Below, in pieces: positions 1 to 6,321 of a stretch of 11,632 nucleotides of DNA. Location: NCBI GenBank assembly GCA_937900165.1, contig CALCCX010000061.1:1-11632 (forward strand), given 5' to 3'. Numbering within the stretch: position 1 is the stretch's first letter; each line of letters starts with the position of its first letter. The translations under genes were made by a program, and so were the position numbers. Source of the stretch: an uncultured Acidimicrobiia bacterium (GTDB lineage: Bacteria > Actinomycetota > Acidimicrobiia > Spongiisociales > Spongiisociaceae). The notes under the pieces are model-generated. The model ran no database searches. It had not been told where the DNA came from and was given only the letters and a program-made list of their open reading frames with translations.

Positions 1-1134
1 AGCGGCATAGGGTCAGACCAGGCTTCGACCTGGGTGCTGCTGGACTTTCAGCCCAACACCACCGAGGCGGTGGCTGCAGCTCTCCCTGAGGAAATTCGGG
101 CCCTTCTGAACGATCCCCTGACCTATTTGTGGGTGGACCCCGACAGGCGGGTATCCGTACTGTTCGCGTCGACGTTCTTGCGCTATCCGTCAACAGACCC
201 TGTGCTCTACGAGACCGACTTGGACGCCCTCGATGTCGAACTCGACTTGGCGAACCTGGATTTCGGGTCACGGCCGGGTTTGTGGGTGTCCAGCGACAGT
301 CTGACGTTCGCCGAGTCGCCGGTTCCAGAGGGGGGCCTCTTCCTCGCCGGGCGCCTTGGCAGTTCGCCTGGTCTTGGCGTGTATCTCGAAGGCACCGTAG
401 GGGGTAGCCAGGTTGTGCTCCGTTGGGTGGACGGGTCGCGCTGGGAGGTGTTCGATGGCTTGGTTTCGGACATGATGATCCTGGTCAACGACGGCGGTGG
501 CAACAACATCCGTTTTCCGGTCGCCGGTCTTGCACGATCGGAGGAGGGGTTGGCCGTCGATAGCGTCGGCGGGGACGCCGGAAGGCGAACCGTTTTCGAT
601 TTCGGGGCCAATGGGGTCTATGTCGGTGAGCCGGCCCTTGGACGCGCTGGATATCTACTGCCGGTCGGCGAGCCGCCTGAGGCACCGGTCGAACCGGCGC
701 CGGTGATGGTCGACCTTGGCGATGTCACACTCACGATCGATGCCGGTCGGATCGAAATCGAGGATGGAGCCGGACAGGTGACGAGCCTCCTGGTGTCGGC
801 CTACCCGTTCGGGGCCTTCGATCTTACGACCAGGTCGCTGGAACTGATCGGCTCGGAGGGCACGGTCCTGGCGAATGTGCCGATCGATGCTCTCGGCACG
901 AGCATGGCGTTGCAGGGGTCCCAGAGGGCTCGGACCACCGGGGTCCTCTTCACGCGTGATGGAGAGCAATGGGGATGGTCGCCCCTGGTCGACGTCTTCA
1001 GTGAGAACCCGGGCCGAGTCACGGCCGCCGCAGTTGGCAATACCGACGTCTATGTCATCACTGGTAGCCAAACTGGACCGTTCGGATTCGGTTCGATCGA
1101 GCCGCGCCTCTTCGTCGGGCGTTCGATGGGGTGA
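1..1134 (+). CDS. Partial protein of unknown function with Asp-box-like motifs (C-terminal part), paralogue of the next gene
   Basis: The reading frame is open from base 1, so the gene is cut by the left edge. The GTG at 34 is internal: the codons before it (encoding SGIGSDQASTW) align with RGIGSDDISSW of the downstream paralogue. The visible 377 residues match about residues 212-574 of that paralogue, including YETDLD, GLWVS, ESPVP, AGYLLP, DGEQWGWSP and EPRLFVG near the C-terminus. Short S/T-x-D-x-x-x-W/F motifs (for example SSDSLTF and TRDGEQW) resemble the Asp-box hairpins of beta-propellers such as sialidases, but the catalytic residues of sialidases are not evident. By analogy with the paralogue it is probably membrane-anchored with an extracytoplasmic domain. 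The biochemical function is not recognised. The stop is TGA at 1132-1134, and no convincing terminator follows. Confidence 0.8.
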   Translation, partial: SGIGSDQASTWVLLDFQPNTTEAVAAALPEEIRALLNDPLTYLWVDPDRRVSVLFASTFLRYPSTDPVLYETDLDALDVELDLANLDFGSRPGLWVSSDSLTFAESPVPEGGLFLAGRLGSSPGLGVYLEGTVGGSQVVLRWVDGSRWEVFDGLVSDMMILVNDGGGNNIRFPVAGLARSEEGLAVDSVGGDAGRRTVFDFGANGVYVGEPALGRAGYLLPVGEPPEAPVEPAPVMVDLGDVTLTIDAGRIEIEDGAGQVTSLLVSAYPFGAFDLTTRSLELIGSEGTVLANVPIDALGTSMALQGSQRARTTGVLFTRDGEQWGWSPLVDVFSENPGRVTAAAVGNTDVYVITGSQTGPFGFGSIEPRLFVGRSMG

Positions 1135-1236
1135 ACCCCTTGCGACGGCAGACTTGCTCCTGGACTGGCGAACGCCTCAAGGACTGGTCTCGGACGGCTG
1201 CATCCTCCCTTGGCTGAGTAGGTTCGCCGGCCGCGG

Positions 1237-1246
1237 TTGTGGACAA
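1237..1246 (-). promoter_or_regulatory. DnaA-box-like site (TTGTCCACAA on the minus strand)
   Basis: The minus strand reads TTGTCCACAA, which contains the TTGTCCACA box known from high-GC actinobacterial origins. It is a single site four bases upstream of the candidate -10 at 1251. No cluster of boxes is present, so it is not an origin. It could be a DnaA-responsive operator or a chance match. Confidence 0.35.
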
Positions 1247-1250
1247 CAGA

Positions 1251-1256
1251 TAGTCT
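1251..1256 (+). promoter_or_regulatory. Candidate -10 element (TAGTCT) for the second paralogue
   Basis: TAGTCT fits the actinobacterial TANNNT -10 consensus. It lies seven bases before an ATG at 1264 that opens a six-codon frame (MGALHG, stop 1282-1284) overlapping the start of the large gene at 1277. No good -35 is visible. The role as promoter is inferred from sequence alone. Confidence 0.35.
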
Positions 1257-1276
1257 TGGGACGATGGGCGCGCTTC

Positions 1277-3001
1277 ATGGGTGAGGTGGTGATCGGCGGG
1301 ACGGAGGACGGCCGTCAGGAACCGCCTCGTATTGGTGCTGTTGTTGCGGTCGTGGCGGCTGTGATAGTCGGCGGGCTCGTATTGGTGAGCAATGCCGGCC
1401 AAGAGGTCATACCCGAAGAGCCGCTGAATATCGCCGCGTCAACGGCGGCGACCACGACGACCAGCACCTTGCCGCTGGACCTGGACGACGTGGTGCCGGT
1501 GGCGGCGGGCGTGACAACTGTCGAGTTCTCGATGGCCGAGTTGTTGGCCGGCCCACGATTCACCTGGACCGAGCTGGTCCTCCCTGAGGCGTTGACATCC
1601 GTTTTCGCCGTCGGAGAGCTTCGAGGAGATTTGGTCGTGATCGGTTCGACTGAGAGGCCGAACGTGTATGGCCAGGTGTCGGGAGCAGTGGTGTACGAAA
1701 TGGGGGACGGCGGCTGGGGCGATCCGCTGCCGGTGTTCGGATCTGACCGCTTTACGACAGCGGCCGAGGTTGGTCCTCGCGGGCTGGTAGTCATCTCCAG
1801 CGAAGCCGGTGGATTCCGACTTGCGGCCGAAGCGAGGATCCATAGTTCGATCGGCGGTCGGTCCTGGTCGCAGACCGAGATTCGCAGAGACGGCACGGAC
1901 GTGCTGGTCCGGGGCATTGGTTCTGACGATATATCGAGCTGGGTGCTCGTGCAGTTCGTGACGAATACGACTGGCTTCGTGCTCGAAGCGCTGCCAGACG
2001 AGATCCAGGATCTCATGGACGTGCCTTTCACCTTTCTGGACATCACGCCTGACGGACGAGTTTCGGTGACATCGATTTTTGATATCGAGCTATATGAGAC
2101 GGACCTAGATGAACTGGGGGTGGGGTTCGATCTTACCTATCTGGACTACGGGTTATTCAATACAGGCCTTTGGGTATCCCGTGACGGCCTCACTTTCAAC
2201 GAGTCTCCCGTCCCGACGGACAGCCTCCCCAATCCTGATGGCATTGGTGGCTCGTTTGGTCGTGGCGTGTACCTGACCGGTCGGAGTCTGCTCGGTTCGA
2301 CCGACGGGTCGAGTTGGGAGGTGATCGAAGACTCCGTAAGCGAACAGATCGTGCAGGTCGACGGGATCGATGGAACCGTGATTGCCCAGATTGGTACTTC
2401 CGTAGCTTTGTGGTCTATCGACGTTCTTCGGGGCGACGAGCGAGTCCGTAACAACTTCCAGTTGGGCGCCGACCGTGGTCATTCCGGTCCGGCGGCAGTC
2501 GGTGCGGCCGGGTACCTGTTGCCGACCGGCGAGGTGTTGGAGAGGTTCGCCGCAGATGTTGCACCGGTCATCGTCGAAACCGGCGGTGTCACGTTCACCA
2601 TCGACGGCGGTTCGGCGACTATCAACGTCGACGGTCCAGACGGCATGGCTCTCGTCCAAATCGGCCCTGACGCCTTCGGATCATTCGACGTCGCCAATCG
2701 AACGGTTGAGCTGATTGGCGGAGACGGATCCATTCTGGGCGAGGTCCCGATTGGGGCAATTGGGCAGAGCATCGCCCCACGGCTGCGAGTAGCCGATCAG
2801 ACCAATGGCCTCCTGTTCACGCCGGACGGAGAACAATGGGGGTGGTCGCCCTCGGCCGATTTTCCCGGTGGCAGCCTTGGCCGGGTCAGCGTTACCGGGG
2901 TCGGCCAGACCGACGTCTATGTCGTTTCTGGCACTCCCCAGGGGCTCTATGGGCTCGGTTCGACCGAGCCACGCCTCTTCGTCGGCCAGCCGATGGGATG
3001 A
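1277..3001 (+). CDS. Membrane-anchored protein of unknown function with Asp-box-like motifs
   Basis: With ATG at 1277 the protein has 574 residues. Residues 1-17 are a short cytoplasmic stretch ending in R-x-x-EPPR, residues 18-38 are one hydrophobic segment (AVVAVVAAVIVGGLVLV), and residues 53-67 are a Thr/Ala-rich linker. The remainder is a large, probably extracytoplasmic domain. Asp-box-like motifs lie at about 191-197 (SIGGRSW), 301-307 (SRDGLTF), 341-347 (STDGSSW) and 515-521 (TPDGEQW), which suggests a beta-propeller. No catalytic signature is visible, so the function is unknown; a surface-binding or sensing role is only a guess. The frame stays open upstream to 875 over the previous gene, but that part is a shadow frame. 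The start is not certain: ATG 1277, GTG 1286 and GTG 1289 are all possible and none has a strong Shine-Dalgarno. The gene is a tandem paralogue of the preceding one and converges on dcd with a 28-base gap. Confidence 0.8.
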   Translation: MGEVVIGGTEDGRQEPPRIGAVVAVVAAVIVGGLVLVSNAGQEVIPEEPLNIAASTAATTTTSTLPLDLDDVVPVAAGVTTVEFSMAELLAGPRFTWTELVLPEALTSVFAVGELRGDLVVIGSTERPNVYGQVSGAVVYEMGDGGWGDPLPVFGSDRFTTAAEVGPRGLVVISSEAGGFRLAAEARIHSSIGGRSWSQTEIRRDGTDVLVRGIGSDDISSWVLVQFVTNTTGFVLEALPDEIQDLMDVPFTFLDITPDGRVSVTSIFDIELYETDLDELGVGFDLTYLDYGLFNTGLWVSRDGLTFNESPVPTDSLPNPDGIGGSFGRGVYLTGRSLLGSTDGSSWEVIEDSVSEQIVQVDGIDGTVIAQIGTSVALWSIDVLRGDERVRNNFQLGADRGHSGPAAVGAAGYLLPTGEVLERFAADVAPVIVETGGVTFTIDGGSATINVDGPDGMALVQIGPDAFGSFDVANRTVELIGGDGSILGEVPIGAIGQSIAPRLRVADQTNGLLFTPDGEQWGWSPSADFPGGSLGRVSVTGVGQTDVYVVSGTPQGLYGLGSTEPRLFVGQPMG

Positions 3002-3029
3002 TCGAACAAGGGCCGAGCTCTGTGTGGGT

Positions 3030-3593
3030 TCAGGCGAAGTCGCGGTGGATGCGAGAGGCGGTCGGCCCTCGTTGGCCCTGGTATTTGGAGCCTGCTTCCG
3101 ATGAGCCGTATGGGTGGTCGGCTTCGGTGGTCATCTGATAGAAGCTGATCTGGCCGATCTTCATCTCCGGGTAGATAGCGATCGGCAGATTGGCAACGTT
3201 GGACAGTTCGAGCGTCAGATAGCCATTGAAACCTGGGTCGACGAAACCGGCGGTCGAGTGGATCAGCAGACCGAGGCGGCCGAGCGAGGACTTGCCTTCG
3301 AGCCTCGCAACGACGTCGTTGCCGAGCCTTACCCGCTCGAAGGTCGACCCGAGCACAAATTCGCCAGGGTGCAGAACAAAAGAATCGCCGTCATCCACCT
3401 CGACCTGGGTCGTTAAATCGGGCTGGTCAGCCTTGGGATCGATGTGCGGATATCGATGGTTCTCGAACACTCGGAAAAACCGATCGACCCTCAGGTCGAT
3501 GCTCGATGGCTGAACGTAGGTCTCAAGGTATGGATCGACCTCGATTCGCCCATCTGCGATCGCCTCTTTGATCGTGCGATCCGAGAAAATCAC
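3030..3593 (-). CDS. dcd: dCTP deaminase, probably bifunctional dCTP deaminase/dUTPase
   Basis: This 187-residue protein converts dCTP to dUTP and, in the bifunctional actinobacterial form, on to dUMP and pyrophosphate. It thus supplies dUMP for thymidylate synthesis while limiting uracil in DNA. It acts in the cytoplasm as a trimer. It runs nearly colinear with the M. tuberculosis enzyme as I recall it: QPSSID at 28-33, HPGEFVLGST at 75-84, EGKSSLGRLG at 99-108 (Ser102 and Arg106), HSTAGFVDPGF at 112-122 (Ala115), LTLELSN at 126-132 (catalytic Glu129), and SKYQGQRGPT at 169-178. Length and motifs are typical and the gene looks intact. The start is GTG at 3593-3591, supported by AAGGGAG on the minus strand (3606-3600) six bases upstream. 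It lies just downstream of tRNA-Gly on the same strand and may be read through from the tRNA promoter. Confidence 0.95.
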   Translation of the reverse strand: MIFSDRTIKEAIADGRIEVDPYLETYVQPSSIDLRVDRFFRVFENHRYPHIDPKADQPDLTTQVEVDDGDSFVLHPGEFVLGSTFERVRLGNDVVARLEGKSSLGRLGLLIHSTAGFVDPGFNGYLTLELSNVANLPIAIYPEMKIGQISFYQMTTEADHPYGSSEAGSKYQGQRGPTASRIHRDFA

Positions 3594-3599
3594 CGTCCG

Positions 3600-3606
3600 C
3601 TCCCTT
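3600..3606 (-). promoter_or_regulatory. Ribosome binding site of dcd
   Basis: The minus strand reads AAGGGAG, six bases before the GTG start at 3593. It fixes the start of dcd and shows that this gene, unlike several neighbours, is translated from a leadered message. Confidence 0.7.
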
Positions 3607-3644
3607 CAGCGCTGCGGCGGCGATGGTAACTGACAGCGATGCGG

Positions 3645-3672
3645 CGATGTCGCCGGTTGGCCAACGACATCG
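3645..3672 (-). other. Hairpin just downstream of tRNA-Gly
   Basis: A perfect 8-base inverted repeat (CGATGTCG at 3645-3652, CGACATCG at 3665-3672) encloses a 12-base loop that includes part of the palindrome GTTGGCCAAC (3656-3665). On the minus strand it begins three bases after the tRNA 3' end and precedes dcd. No U-tract follows. It could guide 3' processing of the tRNA or partly attenuate readthrough into dcd; both are inferences. Confidence 0.45.
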
Positions 3673-3674
3673 AG

Positions 3675-3745
3675 AGCGGATGAGGGGAGTCGAACCCCCG
3701 TCTCAAGCTTGGGAAGCTCGCATTCTGCCATTGAACTACATCCGC
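3675..3745 (-). tRNA. tRNA-Gly (anticodon CCC)
   Basis: The 71-nt minus-strand sequence folds as a full cloverleaf. Acceptor GCGGATG pairs with CATCCGC, followed by discriminator U, as usual for bacterial tRNA-Gly. The D-stem is GTTC/GAAT with GG in the loop, and the anticodon stem is CGAGC/GCTTG. The 7-base loop TTCCCAA places anticodon CCC at 3713-3711. The T-stem is GGGGG/CCCCT with loop TTCGACT. CCA is not encoded. The tRNA reads GGG codons. It lies upstream of dcd in the same direction, an arrangement I recall from mycobacteria (glyU-dcd). Confidence 0.95.
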
Positions 3746-3755
3746 AGGGACGGCA

Positions 3756-3761
3756 ATTGTA
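3756..3761 (-). promoter_or_regulatory. Promoter -10 of tRNA-Gly (TACAAT)
   Basis: TACAAT on the minus strand is a near-consensus -10, ten bases upstream of the mature tRNA 5' end at 3745. That fits a transcript starting a few bases before the tRNA. The -35 region is weak. Confidence 0.6.
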
Positions 3762-3800
3762 GCCAGTGGCGTCCGAACGAGTTTGGGCCCGATCGGGCGG

Positions 3801-4016
3801 TCAGCTCACCAGACTGGCTATTCCCCAGATGCTGATTACCAGGCCAACCCCGAGCAGGAACCTTGCCCGGCCCGGCCGAAACTCACCTTCGACCTTGCTC
3901 GGGAGCTTGCCGCGTGAATGATTGATCATGGCGAGTCCGTTCCCGCCGACCAGTGCCACCCCGAGGGCGGTGATGAACTGGGCAAGCAGACTGTCGAGTC
4001 CGAGTAGTTCGACCAT
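3801..4016 (-). CDS. Small two-helix membrane protein of unknown function
   Basis: The 71-residue protein starts at ATG 4016-4014 and ends with TGA at 3803-3801. Two hydrophobic segments (about residues 8-31 and 52-70) flank a polar, positively charged loop (NHSRGKLPSKVEGEFRPGRAR), so a helical hairpin in the membrane with the loop on the cytoplasmic side is likely. I do not recognise the family. There is no Shine-Dalgarno, but a TAGCGT -10 on the minus strand ends seven bases before the ATG, so the message is probably leaderless. It diverges from the metal-binding protein gene at 4041 with 24 bases between the two start codons, and its stop lies 55 bases from the 5' end of tRNA-Gly. Confidence 0.75.
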   Translation of the reverse strand: MVELLGLDSLLAQFITALGVALVGGNGLAMINHSRGKLPSKVEGEFRPGRARFLLGVGLVISIWGIASLVS

Positions 4017-4040
4017 GATCCGTACGCTAGCGTCGCGCCG
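4017..4040. promoter_or_regulatory. Bidirectional leaderless promoter with palindromic -10
   Basis: The perfect palindrome ACGCTAGCGT (4024-4033) carries TAGCGT, a TANNNT box, on both strands: 4028-4033 on plus and 4029-4024 on minus. Each box ends exactly seven bases before its own start codon, GTG 4041 on plus and ATG 4016 on minus. The same base pairs thus seem to drive two leaderless genes in opposite directions. -35 regions would fall inside the opposite genes and are not evident. Confidence 0.6.
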
Positions 4041-4814
4041 GTGGACCCGATCTGTGACGATCTTGATGCCGAGTATGAGTCACTTCACGCCCTGGTGGCG
4101 CCGCTGGATACGATTGGCTGGTCCGCACAGACCCCGGCAGACGGGTGGTCGATACATGACTCGATCGGACACCTCGCCTTTTTCAACGAAAAGGCTGTGC
4201 AGGCCCACCGAGAGCCGGAAGCGTTCGCCGCGCATCTGGCCGGCGTAGTGCAAGATCTGGATCGGTTTGACGCCGACCACCTCGAACGAATCAGGTCCTG
4301 CACTGGCCCGGAGCTCATCGATTGGTGGGAAGCCGCCCATTCAGAGTTACTGGCCGTTTATCGCGACGTCGACCCGAGGGAGCGAGTGCTCTGGTATGGG
4401 CCGGCGATGGCCGCCAAATCGAAGATCACTGCTCGACTGATGGAAACCTTCGCCCACGGCCAGGACATTGCCGATGCTCTCGGTGTCGAACGGAAGCCGA
4501 CCGATCGCCTCCGTCACATATGCCATCTCGGTGTTCGCGCCCGTTCATTCGCGTACATGATCAACGAGATGCCTGCTCCCGAGACCGAGGTCTACGTCGA
4601 GCTAGGAGGGCCGGGTGGAGACGCCTGGACCTGGGGTGACCAGCTCGCCGAATCCCGGGTCACCGGGAGCGGCCTCGACTTCGCGCTCCTCGCCGTCCAG
4701 CGTCGCCATCGAATTGACACTGATCTGGTGGCAACCGGCCCCGCCGCCGAAGAATGGTTGTCGATCATCCAGGCTTACGCGGGACCGCCCGGCCCCGGCC
4801 GCCGGCCTCTCTGA
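4041..4814 (+). CDS. TIGR03084-type metal-binding protein (DinB / mycothiol maleylpyruvate isomerase-like fold)
   Basis: This 257-residue protein has the N-terminal helical-bundle signature of the DinB/mycothiol-dependent maleylpyruvate isomerase group: TPADGWSIHDSIGHL at 31-45 and METFAHGQDIADALG at 134-148. The likely metal ligands are His44, Glu135 and His139, matching the H...ExxxH pattern of that superfamily. The C-terminal part (about 170-255, ending AYAGPPGPGR) resembles the TIGR03084 family as I recall it. Members are thought to use mycothiol or a related thiol, but the reaction is not established. The start is GTG 4041, the first candidate after an in-frame TAG at 4005, and it lies seven bases after a TAGCGT box, so it is probably leaderless. 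Its last 50 bases overlap the convergent exporter gene. Confidence 0.85.
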   Translation: MDPICDDLDAEYESLHALVAPLDTIGWSAQTPADGWSIHDSIGHLAFFNEKAVQAHREPEAFAAHLAGVVQDLDRFDADHLERIRSCTGPELIDWWEAAHSELLAVYRDVDPRERVLWYGPAMAAKSKITARLMETFAHGQDIADALGVERKPTDRLRHICHLGVRARSFAYMINEMPAPETEVYVELGGPGGDAWTWGDQLAESRVTGSGLDFALLAVQRRHRIDTDLVATGPAAEEWLSIIQAYAGPPGPGRRPL

Positions 4815-5700
4815 TTTCCGCCGCGTGTTGTGAACGATCCGTCCACACGACACCGCCCAGGATGAGTAGTCCTCCCAGCACGATGCCTGCTTGCAGCTCT
4901 TCGTCGAGGAGGACGATCCCTCCGACCAGCCCGACTATTGGCACCAGGTAGCCGACCAGGCTGGCCTTCGAGACGCTGACGGTCTCGAGCAACCAGAAGA
5001 AGATGATGAACGGGACAGCGCTGCCGAACACCGCCAGGTAGCCGAGAAAGAGCCAGCCACGCAACGAGATGTCGTCAGGCAGGCCCTCGACCACCAACAT
5101 CAAGCCAGTCAGAATGAACCCTCCGAGCAAGTGCTGGATGGCTGCCATCTCCACGAGCGAGTAGCTGCCGGCCTCACGCTTCGCGACGATGGAGCCGGCC
5201 GAGATTGCGAGAACACCCAGCACTGCCAATCCCGCTGCCAGGAGAGGCCGACCTCCCTGGGTTAGCCCGGAATCGCCGGAAGAGACGACGACGGTGACCC
5301 CTACCAGGGCCAGCGTCAGACCCGCCACGGTCATTGGTGTGAGGTGTTCTCCTGGAACGAAACGGTGGGCCATGACCGCGGTTCCCAGAGGGATCAGTGA
5401 TGCGAACAGGCCGATGAATCCGACCGAGGCGTACAGGTAGGCGATCGTAAAGAAGACGAAGGGGAGGGCCAGTTGTGAAATCCCTATGGTGAATCCGAGC
5501 CGGTAGACGCGTCGTTCCCGGGTGAGTGGACGCTTTCTGATGATCAGCGCGGCGTAGATGACGCCGGCCCCTAGCAACGCCCGGATGGCGACCACTGCAA
5601 ATGGCTCGATACCCTCTGCCAGAGCGGCGCTGGTGGCAATTCCCCCTGTACCGAAGCCGATCGCAGCCGCGATGATCCCACTCCACGCTCTTCTACTCAT
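4765..5700 (-). CDS. EamA/DMT-superfamily transporter (10 transmembrane helices)
   Basis: The 311-residue protein is almost wholly hydrophobic, with two EamA repeats of about five helices each (residues 5-140 and 152-287). This is typical of drug/metabolite exporters in the inner membrane. Family hallmarks include LIPLGTAVMAHRFVPGEHLTP at about 102-122 and its counterpart GYLVPIVGLVGGIVLLDEEL at about 270-289. The substrate cannot be told from sequence; amino-acid or metabolite efflux is common. The frame is open upstream to 5991, but the extra residues are hydrophilic and overlap the divergent gene. ATG 5700 is preferred because a TACAGT -10 lies six bases before it (leaderless). The basic tail (about 291-311) is encoded partly over the end of the convergent gene. 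Length is usual for the family. Confidence 0.9.
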   Translation of the reverse strand: MSRRAWSGIIAAAIGFGTGGIATSAALAEGIEPFAVVAIRALLGAGVIYAALIIRKRPLTRERRVYRLGFTIGISQLALPFVFFTIAYLYASVGFIGLFASLIPLGTAVMAHRFVPGEHLTPMTVAGLTLALVGVTVVVSSGDSGLTQGGRPLLAAGLAVLGVLAISAGSIVAKREAGSYSLVEMAAIQHLLGGFILTGLMLVVEGLPDDISLRGWLFLGYLAVFGSAVPFIIFFWLLETVSVSKASLVGYLVPIVGLVGGIVLLDEELQAGIVLGGLLILGGVVWTDRSQHAAEIREAGGRGRAVPRKPG

Positions 5701-5706
5701 CGAAGG

Positions 5707-5712
5707 ACTGTA
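5707..5712 (-). promoter_or_regulatory. -10 element (TACAGT) for the exporter, leaderless type
   Basis: TACAGT on the minus strand ends six bases before the ATG at 5700, and there is no Shine-Dalgarno. This is the classic spacing for a transcript starting at the start codon. Confidence 0.5.
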
Positions 5713-5760
5713 TGACCCAACCGTCGCTAGCTGGTCGATCTGCGTCGATTGACATGGGGC

Positions 5761-5766
5761 TACTCT
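5761..5766 (+). promoter_or_regulatory. -10 element (TACTCT) for the hydrolase-like gene, leaderless type
   Basis: TACTCT ends six bases before the ATG at 5773. A TTGACA at 5749 looks like a -35 but is only six bases upstream of this -10 and is too close to serve it. Confidence 0.5.
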
Positions 5767-5772
5767 CAACTG

Positions 5773-6321
5773 ATGCTTGAATTTCCCGATCCCGGACCGG
5801 CGTCTGTCGAGGTCGAAGCGGGCGAGGTCAGCGACGGCTACCGGTTGGAGACCTGGCGTTATGAAGGCACGACCGGCGACCGGGTGGCTGCAGACATCAC
5901 CTTTCCAACCGCGGTCGATGCCCGCATAAGGGCGGCGGTGTTCACGATCGGCGGTTCTACAAAGGTGCTGGTCGAAGAACAGGTCCCCCATATGGTGGAG
6001 CTCCTGGATCCCCTACTCAGCGTCACCGATCCGGTTGCCTACGCACCTGGTATCGGGACCAAGCCGGTGCTGCAAATGAACGTCAGAGGTGACGACGTGT
6101 TCAGCGACGAGAGCGCTACTGCTCTGTTCGACTCCTTTCCAGGACCCAAGACCCATGTGTTCTTCGGCGGGGTGCACTCGGAGTGGGAAGACGGAGATAT
6201 CCAGTACGCAAGAATATTCGATTTCGTTGCTTCACAACTTCGAGTATCCGACCCGGATAGTCATTCTGTCCGGCGGGGCTCTCCGGTCGCTCCCTACACT
6301 CCGTCACCGTATGGCCAATAG
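5773..6321 (+). CDS. Alpha/beta-hydrolase-like protein lacking the nucleophile region (possibly degenerate)
   Basis: The frame encodes 182 residues. Residues 47-140 look like the C-terminal half of an alpha/beta hydrolase: RIRAAVFTIGG, then KPVLQMNVRGDDVF (acid at Asp107 or Asp108), then THVFFGGVHSEW (catalytic His125), then a final helix IFDFVASQL. Residues 22-46 (YRLETWRYEGTTGDRVAADITFPT) look like the first strands of the same fold. The expected middle, with the oxyanion loop and the GxSxG nucleophile elbow, is absent. The sequence passes directly from FPT to AVDARIRAAVF around base 5910. Intact relatives are usually about 250-300 residues. The frame is not broken, so this is an in-frame internal deletion, a divergent non-enzymatic form, or an assembly collapse. 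ATG 5773 is chosen because a TACTCT box lies six bases upstream; an in-frame TTG at 5749 is less likely. Confidence 0.65.
   Translation: MLEFPDPGPASVEVEAGEVSDGYRLETWRYEGTTGDRVAADITFPTAVDARIRAAVFTIGGSTKVLVEEQVPHMVELLDPLLSVTDPVAYAPGIGTKPVLQMNVRGDDVFSDESATALFDSFPGPKTHVFFGGVHSEWEDGDIQYARIFDFVASQLRVSDPDSHSVRRGSPVAPYTPSPYGQ

Noticed and set aside
1315..2046. Minus-strand open frame of 243 codons over the second paralogue
   Set aside because: It is low-complexity Ser/Thr/Pro-rich antisense; the plus frame is conserved with the tandem paralogue.
5749..5754. TTGACA as a -35 element
   Set aside because: It is only six bases upstream of the TACTCT -10, and no -10 lies at the proper distance downstream, so the perfect match seems accidental.
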